Source: DAOMNN01 sp050486545 (GTDB lineage Bacteria > Pseudomonadota > Gammaproteobacteria > Burkholderiales > Rhodocyclaceae). From it: 64,000 nt of DNA. The stretch lies in the NCBI GenBank assembly GCA_050486545.1, contig JBJHDM010000001.1, forward strand, positions 58,285 through 122,284, written 5' to 3'. Positions within the stretch are counted from its first letter, which is position 1. The number at the start of each line of letters is the position of its first letter. A program made the position numbers and the translations under genes. The notes beneath the pieces are model-generated. The model saw only the letters and a list, made by a program, of their open reading frames with translations. It did no database searches and was not told the origin of the DNA. This document shows positions 43,721 through 52,800 of the stretch, piece after piece.

Positions 43721-43796
43721 GCGATGGACGCTTCTTCGCCCGCCCCGAAAACGATTCGCTTAGATACGGTGCGAGAGCTGGTTGGTGCTGGCCGGA

Positions 43797-45326
43797 TCAG
43801 CCCAACAGGCGGTACAGCTCGATGGCGACGAGCGCGGCAAGCAGGGCGCCGACGAAGCCGAGCAGACGGTTGTTGCGCCGCTGGCCCGCGGCGAGCCGTT
43901 CGAGTTCGTCCTGTTGCACGCGGTGGCGGCGTTCGGGTTCGGTCAGGGCCTGGTGTACCAGGCGTGGCAATTGCGGCAGCGTGGCGGCCCAGTTCGAGGC
44001 TTCGGTGCGGATGCCGCCGGCCAGGGCGCGCCAGCCGATCTGCTCCTGCATCCAGCGTTCGAGGAAAGGCTTGGCGGTCTTCCACAGGTCGAGCTCGGGG
44101 TCGAGCTGGCGACCCAGTCCCTCGATGTTGAGCAGGGTCTTCTGCAGCAGCACGAGTTGCGGCTGCACCTCCATCTCGAAGCGGCGGGCGGTCTGGAACA
44201 GGCGCAGCAGCGTCTTGCCGAAGGAGATGTCCTTGAGCGGCTTGTCGAAGATCGGCTCGCACACGGTGCGGATCGCCGCCTCGAACTCGTCCACGCGGGT
44301 CTTTGCGGGCACCCAGCCGGCCTCGATGTGGGCGGTCGCGACGCGGCGGTAATCGCGCTTGAAGAATGCGAGGAAGTTCTGCGCGAGGTAGTTCTTGTCC
44401 TCTTCGTTGAGCGTGCCCATGATGCCGAAGTCGAGCGCGATGTAGCGGCCGTCGGCATGGACGAAGATGTTGCCCGGGTGCATGTCGGCGTGGAAGAAGC
44501 CGTCGCGGAACACTTGCGTGAAGAAGATCTCGACCCCGGCGCGGGAGAGCGCGGTGAGGTCGGTGCCCTGCGCCGCGAGCGCATCGATCCGCGAGATCGG
44601 GATGCCGTGCATGCGTTCCATGACCATCACCCATTTGCCGCACCAGTCCCAATGGACCTCGGGCACGACGAGCAGCGGCGAATCGGTGAAGTTGCGCCGC
44701 AGTTGCGAGCAGTTCGCGGCCTCGCGCATGAGATCGAGTTCGTCGTTCAGGTACTTCGAGAACTCGGCGACGACTTCCCGCGGCTTGAGCCGCCGGCCCT
44801 CGACCCACAGCTTGTCGAGCATCATCGCCGCCGTCTCGAGCAGGGCCATGTCGTGGGCGATGACCCGCTCGATGCCCGGGCGCAGGATCTTGACCGCGAC
44901 CTCGGTGCCATCGGGCAGCTCGGCGAAATGTACCTGGGCGACCGAGGCCGAGGCGACCGGTGTACGGTCGAAGTTGCGGAAGACCTGGTCGACCGGCTTC
45001 TGGTAGAAGTTCTCGATGACCTTCAGTGCCTGGGCTTCCGGGAACGGCGGTACGCGGTCCTGGAGCAGTGCGAGTTCGTCGGCGATGTCGGTCGGCAGCA
45101 GATCGCGCCGGGTCGAGAGCATCTGCCCGAACTTGACGAAGATCGGACCCAGCGATTCGAGCGCTCGCCGCAGCCGCACGGCACGGGGCTGGTCGAAGCG
45201 CCGCCAGAAAAAGAAGAAGTGCCAGAGCCGCAGCAGTCTTCCGCTGGAGTCGGCATCGAGCACCATCTGGTCGAGCCCGAAGCGCAGGCCGACGGTCAGG
45301 ATCTTGGTGAGGCGGAACAGGCGCAC
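43797..45326 (-). CDS. ubiB: ubiquinone biosynthesis protein UbiB (atypical kinase)
   Basis: The 509-residue protein is a UbiB/ADCK-type atypical kinase. The KxGQ motif (FVKFGQMLSTRRD), the Ala-rich loop that replaces the P-loop (ASASVAQVH), the ExD motif in ELDLMREA and the DFG motif (ALDFGIMG) are all visible, and one or two membrane helices close the C-terminus. It is needed for ubiquinone synthesis, probably by extracting lipid intermediates. The GTG at 45326 gives the usual MRLFRLTKI start with a weak ribosome-binding site; the open frame runs on to 45470. Divergent from argS. Confidence 0.93.
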   Translation of the reverse strand: MRLFRLTKILTVGLRFGLDQMVLDADSSGRLLRLWHFFFFWRRFDQPRAVRLRRALESLGPIFVKFGQMLSTRRDLLPTDIADELALLQDRVPPFPEAQALKVIENFYQKPVDQVFRNFDRTPVASASVAQVHFAELPDGTEVAVKILRPGIERVIAHDMALLETAAMMLDKLWVEGRRLKPREVVAEFSKYLNDELDLMREAANCSQLRRNFTDSPLLVVPEVHWDWCGKWVMVMERMHGIPISRIDALAAQGTDLTALSRAGVEIFFTQVFRDGFFHADMHPGNIFVHADGRYIALDFGIMGTLNEEDKNYLAQNFLAFFKRDYRRVATAHIEAGWVPAKTRVDEFEAAIRTVCEPIFDKPLKDISFGKTLLRLFQTARRFEMEVQPQLVLLQKTLLNIEGLGRQLDPELDLWKTAKPFLERWMQEQIGWRALAGGIRTEASNWAATLPQLPRLVHQALTEPERRHRVQQDELERLAAGQRRNNRLLGFVGALLAALVAIELYRLLG

Positions 45327-45383
45327 GGCGGGATGCGGAATTGGCAAAGGATCGACTTTAACGCAAACCGGCCCCTGTAGGAT

Positions 45384-45413
45384 GCCGTCGTTCGGCGTCG
45401 TTCGGCGTCGTTC
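45384..45413. repeat. three tandem 10-bp repeats
   Basis: The unit GSCGTCGTTC occurs three times in a row in the ubiB-argS intergenic region; the first copy has C where the others have G at position 2. It is a small, possibly unstable, tandem array. Confidence 0.8.
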
Positions 45414-45504
45414 GCCGGAATGCGCGGGATGAAGGTGCGACCGATCGGGCGTTCGCTTTTGGTCCTGCAACCAATGCTTACCGGGCGAGCGGCCGTCAAT
45501 CCGT

Positions 45505-45510
45505 TATAAT
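45505..45510 (+). promoter_or_regulatory. -10 element upstream of argS
   Basis: A perfect TATAAT lies 28 bp before the argS ATG. No matching -35 at standard spacing was recognised, so the assignment rests on the hexamer and its position. Confidence 0.5.
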
Positions 45511-45537
45511 TCAGCCCTTTTCGAACCACCGAGTGCC

Positions 45538-47301
45538 ATGAGCGCCGATCCCAAGATCCAACTTGCAGCCTTGCTGCAGACCGCACTTCGCAGCGTCGCC
45601 CCGGATATCGCCGAGACGCCGATCCATCTCGAGCGCCCCAGGCAGGCCGGGCACGGCGACTTCGCGACCAATCTCGCGATGCAGCTCGCCAAGCCGCTGC
45701 GCCGCAATCCCCGCGAGCTGGCGTCGATGCTGCTGGCCGAACTGCCGAACGCCGATTTCGTCGAGAAGGCGGAAATCGCCGGGGCTGGTTTCATCAACTT
45801 CACGCTGGTGCCGGCCGCGAAGACGGCGGTCGTGCGTACGGTCCTGGAGCAGGGTGCCGCCTTCGGTCGCGGTGCGTCCAGGAACGTCCGGGTGCAGATC
45901 GAATTCGTCTCCGCCAACCCGACCGGACCCTTGCACGTCGGGCATGGCCGCGGAGCCGCCTACGGCGCATCGCTGTCCGCGCTGCTCGATTACGCCGGCT
46001 TCGACGTGGTGCGCGAGTACTACATCAACGATGCCGGGCGTCAGATGGACATCCTCGCCCTGTCGGTGTGGCTGCGCTACCTGGCCTTTTTCGGGGTCGA
46101 GGTGCCATTCCCGCCGAACGGCTACCGCGGCGACTACGTCATCGACATGGCGCGCGAGATGCGCGACGCGCATCAGGACCGCTTCGTCCGCGCCACGCGG
46201 GACGAAGTGCTCGCAGGGACGCCCGGCCTGCCACCGGACGAGCGCAAGGACGACGAGGCGTCGCAGCAGCGCGAAGCGCACCTCGATGCGATGATCGCCA
46301 ACGCGAAGCACCTGCTCGGAGAGGACTACGCCTGGGTGCATGGCTTTGCGCTCAACGAGCAACTGGGCGATTGCCGGGAGGATCTGCAGGAATTCGGCGT
46401 GCGCTTCGACAAGTGGTTCTCGGAAAAGAGCCTGTTCGACACCGGACTGGTCGAGCGGGCCGTGGCCGATCTGGAGAAGCACGGCCACGTCTACGTGCAG
46501 GACGGGGCGAAGTGGTTCCGGTCGACCGCCTACGGCGACGAGAAGGACCGCGTCGTGCAGCGCGAGAACGGGATCTACACCTACTTCGCGTCCGACATCG
46601 CCTACCACCTGAACAAGTACGAACGCGGGTTCGACCGCATCATCAACATCTGGGGTGCCGATCACCACGGCTACATCGCCCGCGTGACGGGGGCCGTGGC
46701 GGCGCTGGGGCTGCCGCCGGAAAAGCTCGAAGTCGCACTGGTCCAGTTCGCGGTGCTCTATCGCAACGGGCAGAAGGCGTCGATGTCCACGCGTGCCGGG
46801 GACTTCGTCACGTTGCGACAGTTGCGCGAGGAAGTCGGCAACGACGCCTGCCGTTTCTTCTACGTGCTGCGCAAGAGTGACCAGCACCTGGATTTCGACC
46901 TCGATCTGGCGAAGAGCCAGACCAACGAGAACCCGGTCTACTACGTGCAGTACGCCCATGCCCGCGTGTGCTCGGTGCTGCAGCAGTGGGGGGGCGAACC
47001 GTCTGAACTCGGAGCGGTCGACACCGGTCTTCTCGTACATGAACGTGAATTGGCGTTGTGCGCATTGCTCGGCTCCTTCCCCGAAGTCGTGCAGAATGCC
47101 GCCGAGGACCGCGCGCCGCATCAGATCGCCTTCTTTCTCAAGGATCTCGCGGGCGAGTTCCATGGCTGGTACAACGCCGAACGCATGCTCGTCGACGACG
47201 AGGGGCTGTGCCATGCGCGACTTGCCCTGGCCTGCGCGGTGCGGCAGGTGCTGGCGTCGGGGCTCGGACTTCTGGGCGTATCCGCGCCCGAATCGATGTG
47301 A
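45538..47301 (+). CDS. argS: arginyl-tRNA synthetase
   Basis: The 587-residue class I synthetase attaches arginine to tRNA-Arg. The N-terminal tRNA-binding Add-1 domain, the HIGH motif as HVGHG in ANPTGPLHVGHG, and the KMSKS counterpart in KASMSTRAG are visible, followed by the helical anticodon domain. The length is normal. It heads the argS-SPOR-dsbA group, an order frequently seen in betaproteobacteria. Confidence 0.97.
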   Translation: MSADPKIQLAALLQTALRSVAPDIAETPIHLERPRQAGHGDFATNLAMQLAKPLRRNPRELASMLLAELPNADFVEKAEIAGAGFINFTLVPAAKTAVVRTVLEQGAAFGRGASRNVRVQIEFVSANPTGPLHVGHGRGAAYGASLSALLDYAGFDVVREYYINDAGRQMDILALSVWLRYLAFFGVEVPFPPNGYRGDYVIDMAREMRDAHQDRFVRATRDEVLAGTPGLPPDERKDDEASQQREAHLDAMIANAKHLLGEDYAWVHGFALNEQLGDCREDLQEFGVRFDKWFSEKSLFDTGLVERAVADLEKHGHVYVQDGAKWFRSTAYGDEKDRVVQRENGIYTYFASDIAYHLNKYERGFDRIINIWGADHHGYIARVTGAVAALGLPPEKLEVALVQFAVLYRNGQKASMSTRAGDFVTLRQLREEVGNDACRFFYVLRKSDQHLDFDLDLAKSQTNENPVYYVQYAHARVCSVLQQWGGEPSELGAVDTGLLVHERELALCALLGSFPEVVQNAAEDRAPHQIAFFLKDLAGEFHGWYNAERMLVDDEGLCHARLALACAVRQVLASGLGLLGVSAPESM

Positions 47302-47310
47302 TCAACGGAG

Positions 47311-47886
47311 ATGGCAGTGAGTCGTGAGCAGAAGCCTCGTCGCAAGACCGGCAGCAAGCCTTCCCGCAGCGGCGGAGGCGTCGTCATCGGCATCTTCATC
47401 GGGCTGGTGCTCGGCGCGGCGCTGGCGGCCGGGACGGCCTGGTACTTCACGCAATCCTCGCCGTTTGTCGCGCCTCCGGGAACGCCGTCGATGCCAGCGG
47501 CGGACCAGCCTCCCCTGGCGCTGCCCGGCAAACCGGGTGATCGACCGGTGGTCAGGCAGGATTTCGAGTTCTACAAGATCCTGCCGCAAGGCACGACCGC
47601 GTCGGCCGAACCGGCCGCGGTCGCTCCGCAGCCCGAAGCAGCGCGCGCCGAGCGGCTCTATCTTCAGGTCGGGGCGTTCGAGAATCCGGCCGAGGCGGAC
47701 AACCTGAAGGCCTTGCTCGCCCTCAACGGAATCGATGCCAACGCGCAGCGTGCCCAGCTCGAGGACGGTCGCATCGTCCATCGGGTGCGCATCGGCCCGT
47801 TCGCGAAGCCCGAAGACATGAACAACACCCGCTCGCGCCTGGCTTCGGCCGGGCTCACCGCATCGGTCGTGCGGGTCAACCCGTAA
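47311..47886 (+). CDS. SPOR-domain cell-division protein (FtsN-like)
   Basis: The 191-residue protein has a short basic cytoplasmic segment, one membrane helix at about residues 23-45, a proline-rich periplasmic linker, and a C-terminal SPOR domain from about residue 113 (RLYLQVGAF to VVRVNP) that binds denuded septal peptidoglycan. This is the FtsN/DedD layout. It starts 9 bp after argS. Confidence 0.92.
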   Translation: MAVSREQKPRRKTGSKPSRSGGGVVIGIFIGLVLGAALAAGTAWYFTQSSPFVAPPGTPSMPAADQPPLALPGKPGDRPVVRQDFEFYKILPQGTTASAEPAAVAPQPEAARAERLYLQVGAFENPAEADNLKALLALNGIDANAQRAQLEDGRIVHRVRIGPFAKPEDMNNTRSRLASAGLTASVVRVNP

Positions 47887-47892
47887 CGCCGC

Positions 47893-47912
47893 TCACACGT
47901 TCGAGCGTGTGA
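47893..47912. terminator. hairpin after the SPOR gene
   Basis: TCACACG and CGTGTGA pair around a 6-nt loop, starting 6 bp after the SPOR gene stop and 51 bp before dsbA. No T-tract follows, so it may be a processing or attenuating hairpin rather than a full terminator. Confidence 0.4.
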
Positions 47913-47962
47913 CACCCTGAACGAACACCGTGCATCGAATGCACACCGCCGTGGAGAGTCGA

Positions 47963-48598
47963 ATGAACCGCCGACTGATGCTCAAACACCTGGCCGCTGC
48001 TGCCGCATTGTCTGCCGTGGGGTCGACCGCATTCGCCCAGCGTCGCAGCGAGATGTACCAGACGCTTCCAAACCGGATTCCCGCGGAGACCCCGGGCAAG
48101 ATCGAGGTCATCGAGTTCTTCCACTACGGCTGCCCGCATTGCCGGAATTTCTATCCGCTGATGAAGCACTGGCTCAAGAGCCTGCCCGAGGACGTCGCCT
48201 TCCGTGCGGTGCCCGCCATCTGGGGCAACGAGCAGTTGCGGGGACTGGCACGCCTGTACTATGCAGCCGAACGCACCGGGACTCTGGACCAGCTCGAAGA
48301 GGCCATTTTTGCAGCCGTGCAGGACGAGAAGCGCCCGATCCACACCGAAGCCGGTGTACGCGACTGGATCGGACGCTTCGACCTCGACGCGAAGGGCTTC
48401 ATGGATACCTACAACTCCTTTGCGCTCGGGGCGATGGTCCAGCGGGCCGACCAGGTCGCACGGGCGTACCGCGTTCAAGGCGTGCCGACCGTGGCCGTGG
48501 GGGGGCGCTATCTGACCTCCGCTTCGATGACCGGTAGCCACGAGAACACGCTGAAGGTCGTCGACGAGCTGATCCAGCGGGTGCGCGAAGAAGGATAG
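47963..48598 (+). CDS. dsbA: thiol:disulfide interchange protein DsbA
   Basis: The 211-residue periplasmic oxidoreductase introduces disulfides into exported proteins. It has a signal peptide (residues 1-25, cleavage after AFA) and the CPHC active site at Cys57-Cys60, followed by the helical insertion and the VPTVAVGG cis-Pro loop. The ATG at 47963 with a GGAGA ribosome-binding site is preferred over 47930. It follows argS and the SPOR gene. Confidence 0.95.
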   Translation: MNRRLMLKHLAAAAALSAVGSTAFAQRRSEMYQTLPNRIPAETPGKIEVIEFFHYGCPHCRNFYPLMKHWLKSLPEDVAFRAVPAIWGNEQLRGLARLYYAAERTGTLDQLEEAIFAAVQDEKRPIHTEAGVRDWIGRFDLDAKGFMDTYNSFALGAMVQRADQVARAYRVQGVPTVAVGGRYLTSASMTGSHENTLKVVDELIQRVREEG

Positions 48599-48613
48599 GA
48601 ACGTCCGTCGGAT

Positions 48614-48650
48614 GCATCGCGGGCGGCCTGGTCGGTGCCGGCCGCGATGC
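48614..48650. terminator. GC-rich hairpin after dsbA
   Basis: GCATCGCG and CGCGATGC pair around a 21-nt region that itself contains inverted GC-rich segments, 15 bp after the dsbA stop. There is no T-tract. A transcription-stopping role is likely but not certain. Confidence 0.4.
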
Positions 48651-48829
48651 GTGGGGGCATCGCTTTCGGAACCGGAACCTCGCCGGGTGTGACAGGTTCC
48701 CCGAATGGGGTCGCACCGATCTGGTGCAGAGCTTGCCAAGCGCATCGGAACCGCATACCGTTCAGGCTTACTCTGATGCTGCGGGGTCGAGTCCCACCGC
48801 AGCCGTGATGTCACCGGGAGGGGGTGCGT

Positions 48830-49246
48830 ATGTCGGAAGCTGCAGGACTGGAAACCACCGAGCGCAGGAAACGCCAGCGCTTCATCGCGAAACGCCGGGG
48901 CGAATATTGCTTCTGGGCATTGATCGACGGCGAGCGGCTGCCCTTGCTCGACCTCTCGCTCGAAGGGTTCGGGATCCCCGCATCGTCCCCTCCGTCGAGC
49001 GACCGGTCGTTTCATTTCGTGCTCCAGCGTGCGAATGTTCCCGACGAGATCTCCGGCCGCGCCCGCGTGGTGAACTATCTCAGCTCCGCCGAGGGCGGAC
49101 AGGCCGGGTGCCTGTTCGATTCGCTGGATGGAGAGGGGGCTTCGCGGCTAGAGGACTGGCTCACGGCGCACGTCCTTGCGAGCGCCTCGGTGCCGATCAC
49201 CGAGAAGGACGCCTCGCGCATCGTCTCGGGGCCCTCCCTGATCTGA
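48830..49246 (+). CDS. PilZ-domain-like protein
   Basis: The 138-residue protein shows the PilZ pattern: an RRKRQRF segment near residues 12-18 and a DLSLEGFGI segment near 41-49, which fit the RxxxR and (D/N)xSxxG cyclic di-GMP-binding motifs. The ATG at 48830 with a GGGAGG ribosome-binding site is preferred to a GTG at 48824. It is alone, followed by the repeat region. It may bind cyclic di-GMP and alter motility or surface traits; the effector partner is unknown. Confidence 0.72.
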   Translation: MSEAAGLETTERRKRQRFIAKRRGEYCFWALIDGERLPLLDLSLEGFGIPASSPPSSDRSFHFVLQRANVPDEISGRARVVNYLSSAEGGQAGCLFDSLDGEGASRLEDWLTAHVLASASVPITEKDASRIVSGPSLI

Positions 49247-49337
49247 TTCGACAGCGAGCCAGCACCGGCTCGCCCCCGATTCTGCCGCGGCCACGGCAAT
49301 TGGACACATTGACGTCATGGCGGTCGCTGCAGTATCT

Positions 49338-49486
49338 GTAGGGTGGGTTCGCGCCAAAGGCGCAATCCCCAATGTGCGGGCCGGGCGCACGGCGGCCGGG
49401 CAACGAACCGGTGAAGGCCGTCGGGTTCCGATGCGTAGCGCAGTCCAGCCGCCGAATGGCGGCTTGCTTCGCGAAGCCGCCCTACG
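49338..49486. repeat. intergenic hairpin repeat, copy 1
   Basis: This 149-bp unit opens with GTAGGGTGGGTTCGCGCC, pairs within itself as TTCGCGCC-AAA-GGCGCAA, and ends with GGCTTGCTTCGCGAAGCCG and CCTACG. The first and last hexamers (GTAGGG and the CCTACG end) are mutually inverted. It is part of a non-coding stretch of 636 bp between the PilZ gene and gdhB. Such GTAGGGTGG elements occur as dispersed intergenic repeats in many proteobacteria. Confidence 0.85.
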
Positions 49487-49517
49487 CCGGTCGCATGATC
49501 CATCGCGGATCCCCGGC

Positions 49518-49660
49518 GTAGGGTGGATTCGCGCCAAAGGCGCAATCCACCGATGTGCGGGCCGAGCGCACGGCGACCGGGCAAGGTACCGGTAAAGGCC
49601 GTCGGGTTCAGGCTCACGCCGGGCGCCGATTGGCGGCTTGCTTCGCGAAGCCGTCCTACG
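49518..49660. repeat. intergenic hairpin repeat, copy 2
   Basis: This 143-bp unit repeats the first with many identical blocks: GTAGGGTGGATTCGCGCC, the GGCGCAATCCACC arm, the ATGTGCGGGCC block, GGCCGTCGGGTTC and the GCTTGCTTCGCGAAGCCG hairpin before CCTACG. Here the first hairpin is longer, since GGTGGATT pairs with AATCCACC. The two copies are separated by 31 bp. No coding frame is convincing in 49247-49882 apart from these repeats. Confidence 0.85.
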
Positions 49661-49882
49661 CGTTTTGCGTAAGCGATTGCCACGTTCCGTGGCCGTTGGC
49701 CGCTCCGAATGGGCATAGCGTTTCGCTCGTGGCTGCAGCGAGACGGGCGACGTTCGCAGTCGACGGGTCTTTGCCCATGGTTTAAGGTGTAAAGGTGTCG
49801 ATCGGCGGACCAGGCGACTGGATCCGGCCGTCCCCGTGACGCCGGATGAACGCCGTTCGCGATCTCTCCGGAGGAGCCACGA

Positions 49883-52800
49883 ATGAAGAAGAGAAAGGCC
49901 GAGGCACAAGTCGCGCACCTCGATACGGTGCTCGAGATGATTCGAACCAAGTTGCCCAAGGACCAGGCCGCCGTTGCCGAGCCGTTTGCGCGCAAGTACT
50001 TCGGGCAGGTGGATGCGGAGGACCTTGCCGACCTTCCCGTGGCCGACCTCTACGGTGCCGTCCTGAGTCACTGGCATTTCATCCGTCGCCGCTCGGATAG
50101 CGCCCGGGTGCGGGTCTACAACCCCCGGCTCGAGGAGCATGGCTGGGAATCCGGCCACACGGTGATCGAGATCGTCAGCGAGGACATGCCTTTCCTCGTC
50201 GATTCGGTGACGATGGAGATCAACCGTCTGGGCCTGACGCTGCACCTCATCATCCATCCGGTCATGGCCATCGTGCGGGACGCCAAGGGCCATTTCGTCC
50301 GGCTCGCCGAGCAGGCCGACGCAGACAAGTCCGGGCTCGAGTCGATCATGCATATCGAGGTCGACCGGCGCACCGAGCCAGCCGACCTGCTGGAGTTGCA
50401 GCAGGGGCTCGAGCGCGTGCTCGCGGACGTACGCGCCGCCGTCACGGACTGGCCGGCGATGCGCGTGCGCCTGGGCGAGATCATCGAGGGTATTTCAAAG
50501 ACGCCGGCAACTGCGGGGGATGCCGGAGAGACGGCGGAGGTGCAGGATTTTCTGCGCTGGCTGGGCGACGACAACTTCGTGATTCTGGGATGCCGCGATT
50601 ACGAACTCACCACCGTGGCCGGCGAGAACGAGTTGCGAATCCTTGCCGGATCGGGTCTGGGCTTGCTGCGCGAGACGGGCGACGAGAGCCAGTCGCGTTC
50701 GTTTGCCGCCCTCCCGCCACAACTCAAGGCCCAGGCCCATCTGCCGAGGCTGTTCACGATCACCAAGTCGAACACCCGCTCGACCGTTCATCGGCCCGGA
50801 TACCTCGATTACCTGGGAATCAAGACCTTCGACAAGAAGGGGCGGGTGACGGGCGAGCGCCGCATCATCGGACTGCTCGCTTCGACGGCCTACAGTACCA
50901 GCCCGCTGGCGGTCCCCCTGCTGCGCCGCAAGGTCTCCGAGGTGATCGGCCGGGCCGGATTTCTGCCGCGCAGTCATGCGGCCAAGGCGCTGCAGACGAT
51001 CCTGGAGCGCTATCCGCGTGATGAGTTGTTCCAGATCGAACCCGAGGAGCTGTTCGCCCATGCGATGGGGATCCTGCGCCTGGGCGAGCGGCAACGGACC
51101 CGGCTGTTCGTGCGCTGCGACCCCTTCGCGCGCTTCGTCTCCTGTCTCATCTACGTACCGCGCGAGAACTACAACACCGAGCAGCGCCAGCGCATGCAGG
51201 CGGTGCTGATGGAAGCGTTCAATGGCAGCGCCTCCGAGTTCGACGTGCAGTTTTCGGAATCCGCCCTGGCCCGCATCCTGATCATCGTCCGTACCCGCGA
51301 GTCGACGATCCCGCCCTTCGACGTGCGCGAACTGGAGGAACGCCTCGTGCGCGCCTCGCGGCGCTGGGAGGACGACCTGCAGCAGGCGCTGATCGAGCAC
51401 TGCGGAGAGGAACGCGGCATGTCCCTGCTCCAGCGCTACGGACGGGCCTTCCCCGCTGGCTACCGCGAGTCGTACCCGGCCCGTGTCGCGGTCTTCGACA
51501 TCGAGCAGATGGAGACGCTGGTCGATGCGAACAGCCTCGCGATGAGCCTGTACGTGCCGCTCGAGGCCCCGCCGGGACGGCTCAATTTCAAGATCTACCG
51601 GGCCGGCGCACCAGTCGCGCTGTCGCACAGCCTGCCGATGCTCGAGCGCATGGGCGTGAAGGTCATCGACGAGCGCCCGTCCGAGATCGCGCGTCCGGAC
51701 GGCCATCGCGTGTGGATCCACGACTTCGGACTCAGTCACGAGGGCCTCGAGGATCTCGACATCGACCGGCTGCGCCCGCTTTTCCAGGAGGCCTTCCTGC
51801 GGGTCTGGTGCGGCGAGATCGAAAACGACGACTTCAACCGGCTCACCCTGCTCGCGGGGCTGGGCTGGCGCGAAGTCAGCCTGCTGCGCGCCTACGCGAG
51901 ACACATGAAGCAGGCCGGCTTCACCTTCAGCCAGGCCTACATGGAGCAGACCCTGGCGACCTATCCCGAACTGGCCCGCCAACTCGTCACGCTGTTCGAA
52001 CTGCGCTTCGACCCCGGTCGTGCGCGGTATCGGGATGCACAGGGCACGAAACTGCTCGCGCAGATCGACGAGGCGCTCAACAACGTCGCCAACCTCGACG
52101 AGGACCGCATCCTGCGCCAGTTCCTCGCGATGATCCAGGCCACGCTGCGCACCAACTACTACCAGAAGGGGCAGGACGGGCGGCCCAAGCCCTATCTCTC
52201 GTTCAAGTTCGATCCGAACCGCATTCCGAACCTGCCCGACCCGCGGCCGATGTTCGAGATCTTCGTCTATTCGCCGCGGGTCGAGGGGGGGCACCTGCGC
52301 GGGGGCAAGGTCGCCCGCGGCGGCTTGCGCTGGTCCGACCGGATGGAGGATTTCCGCACCGAGATCCTCGGGCTGGTCAAGGCGCAGATCGTCAAGAACG
52401 CGGTCATCGTGCCGGTCGGCTCCAAGGGCGGGTTCGTCGTCAAGAACCCGCCAGCGGGCGGCGACCGCGAGGCGCTGCTCGCCGAAGGGGTGGCATGCTA
52501 CCGCATGTTCCTCTCGGGCCTGCTCGATCTCACCGACAACCTCGTGCATGGCAAGGTCGTGCCGCCGCCCGACGTGATCCGCCACGACGAGGACGATCCC
52601 TACCTGGTCGTCGCAGCCGACAAGGGCACCGCGACCTTCTCCGACATCGCCAACGCGGTCGCCGCCGAGTACGGTTTCTGGCTGGGCGATGCGTTCGCCT
52701 CGGGCGGTTCGGTCGGCTACGATCACAAGAAGATGGGCATCACCGCACGCGGCGCGTGGGAGTCGGTCAAGCGCCATTTCCGCGAGATGGGCATCGACAC

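Noticed and set aside
49317..49785. Open frames within the repeat region
   Set aside because: They change frame between repeat copies, have biased composition and are explained by the hairpin-rich repeats.
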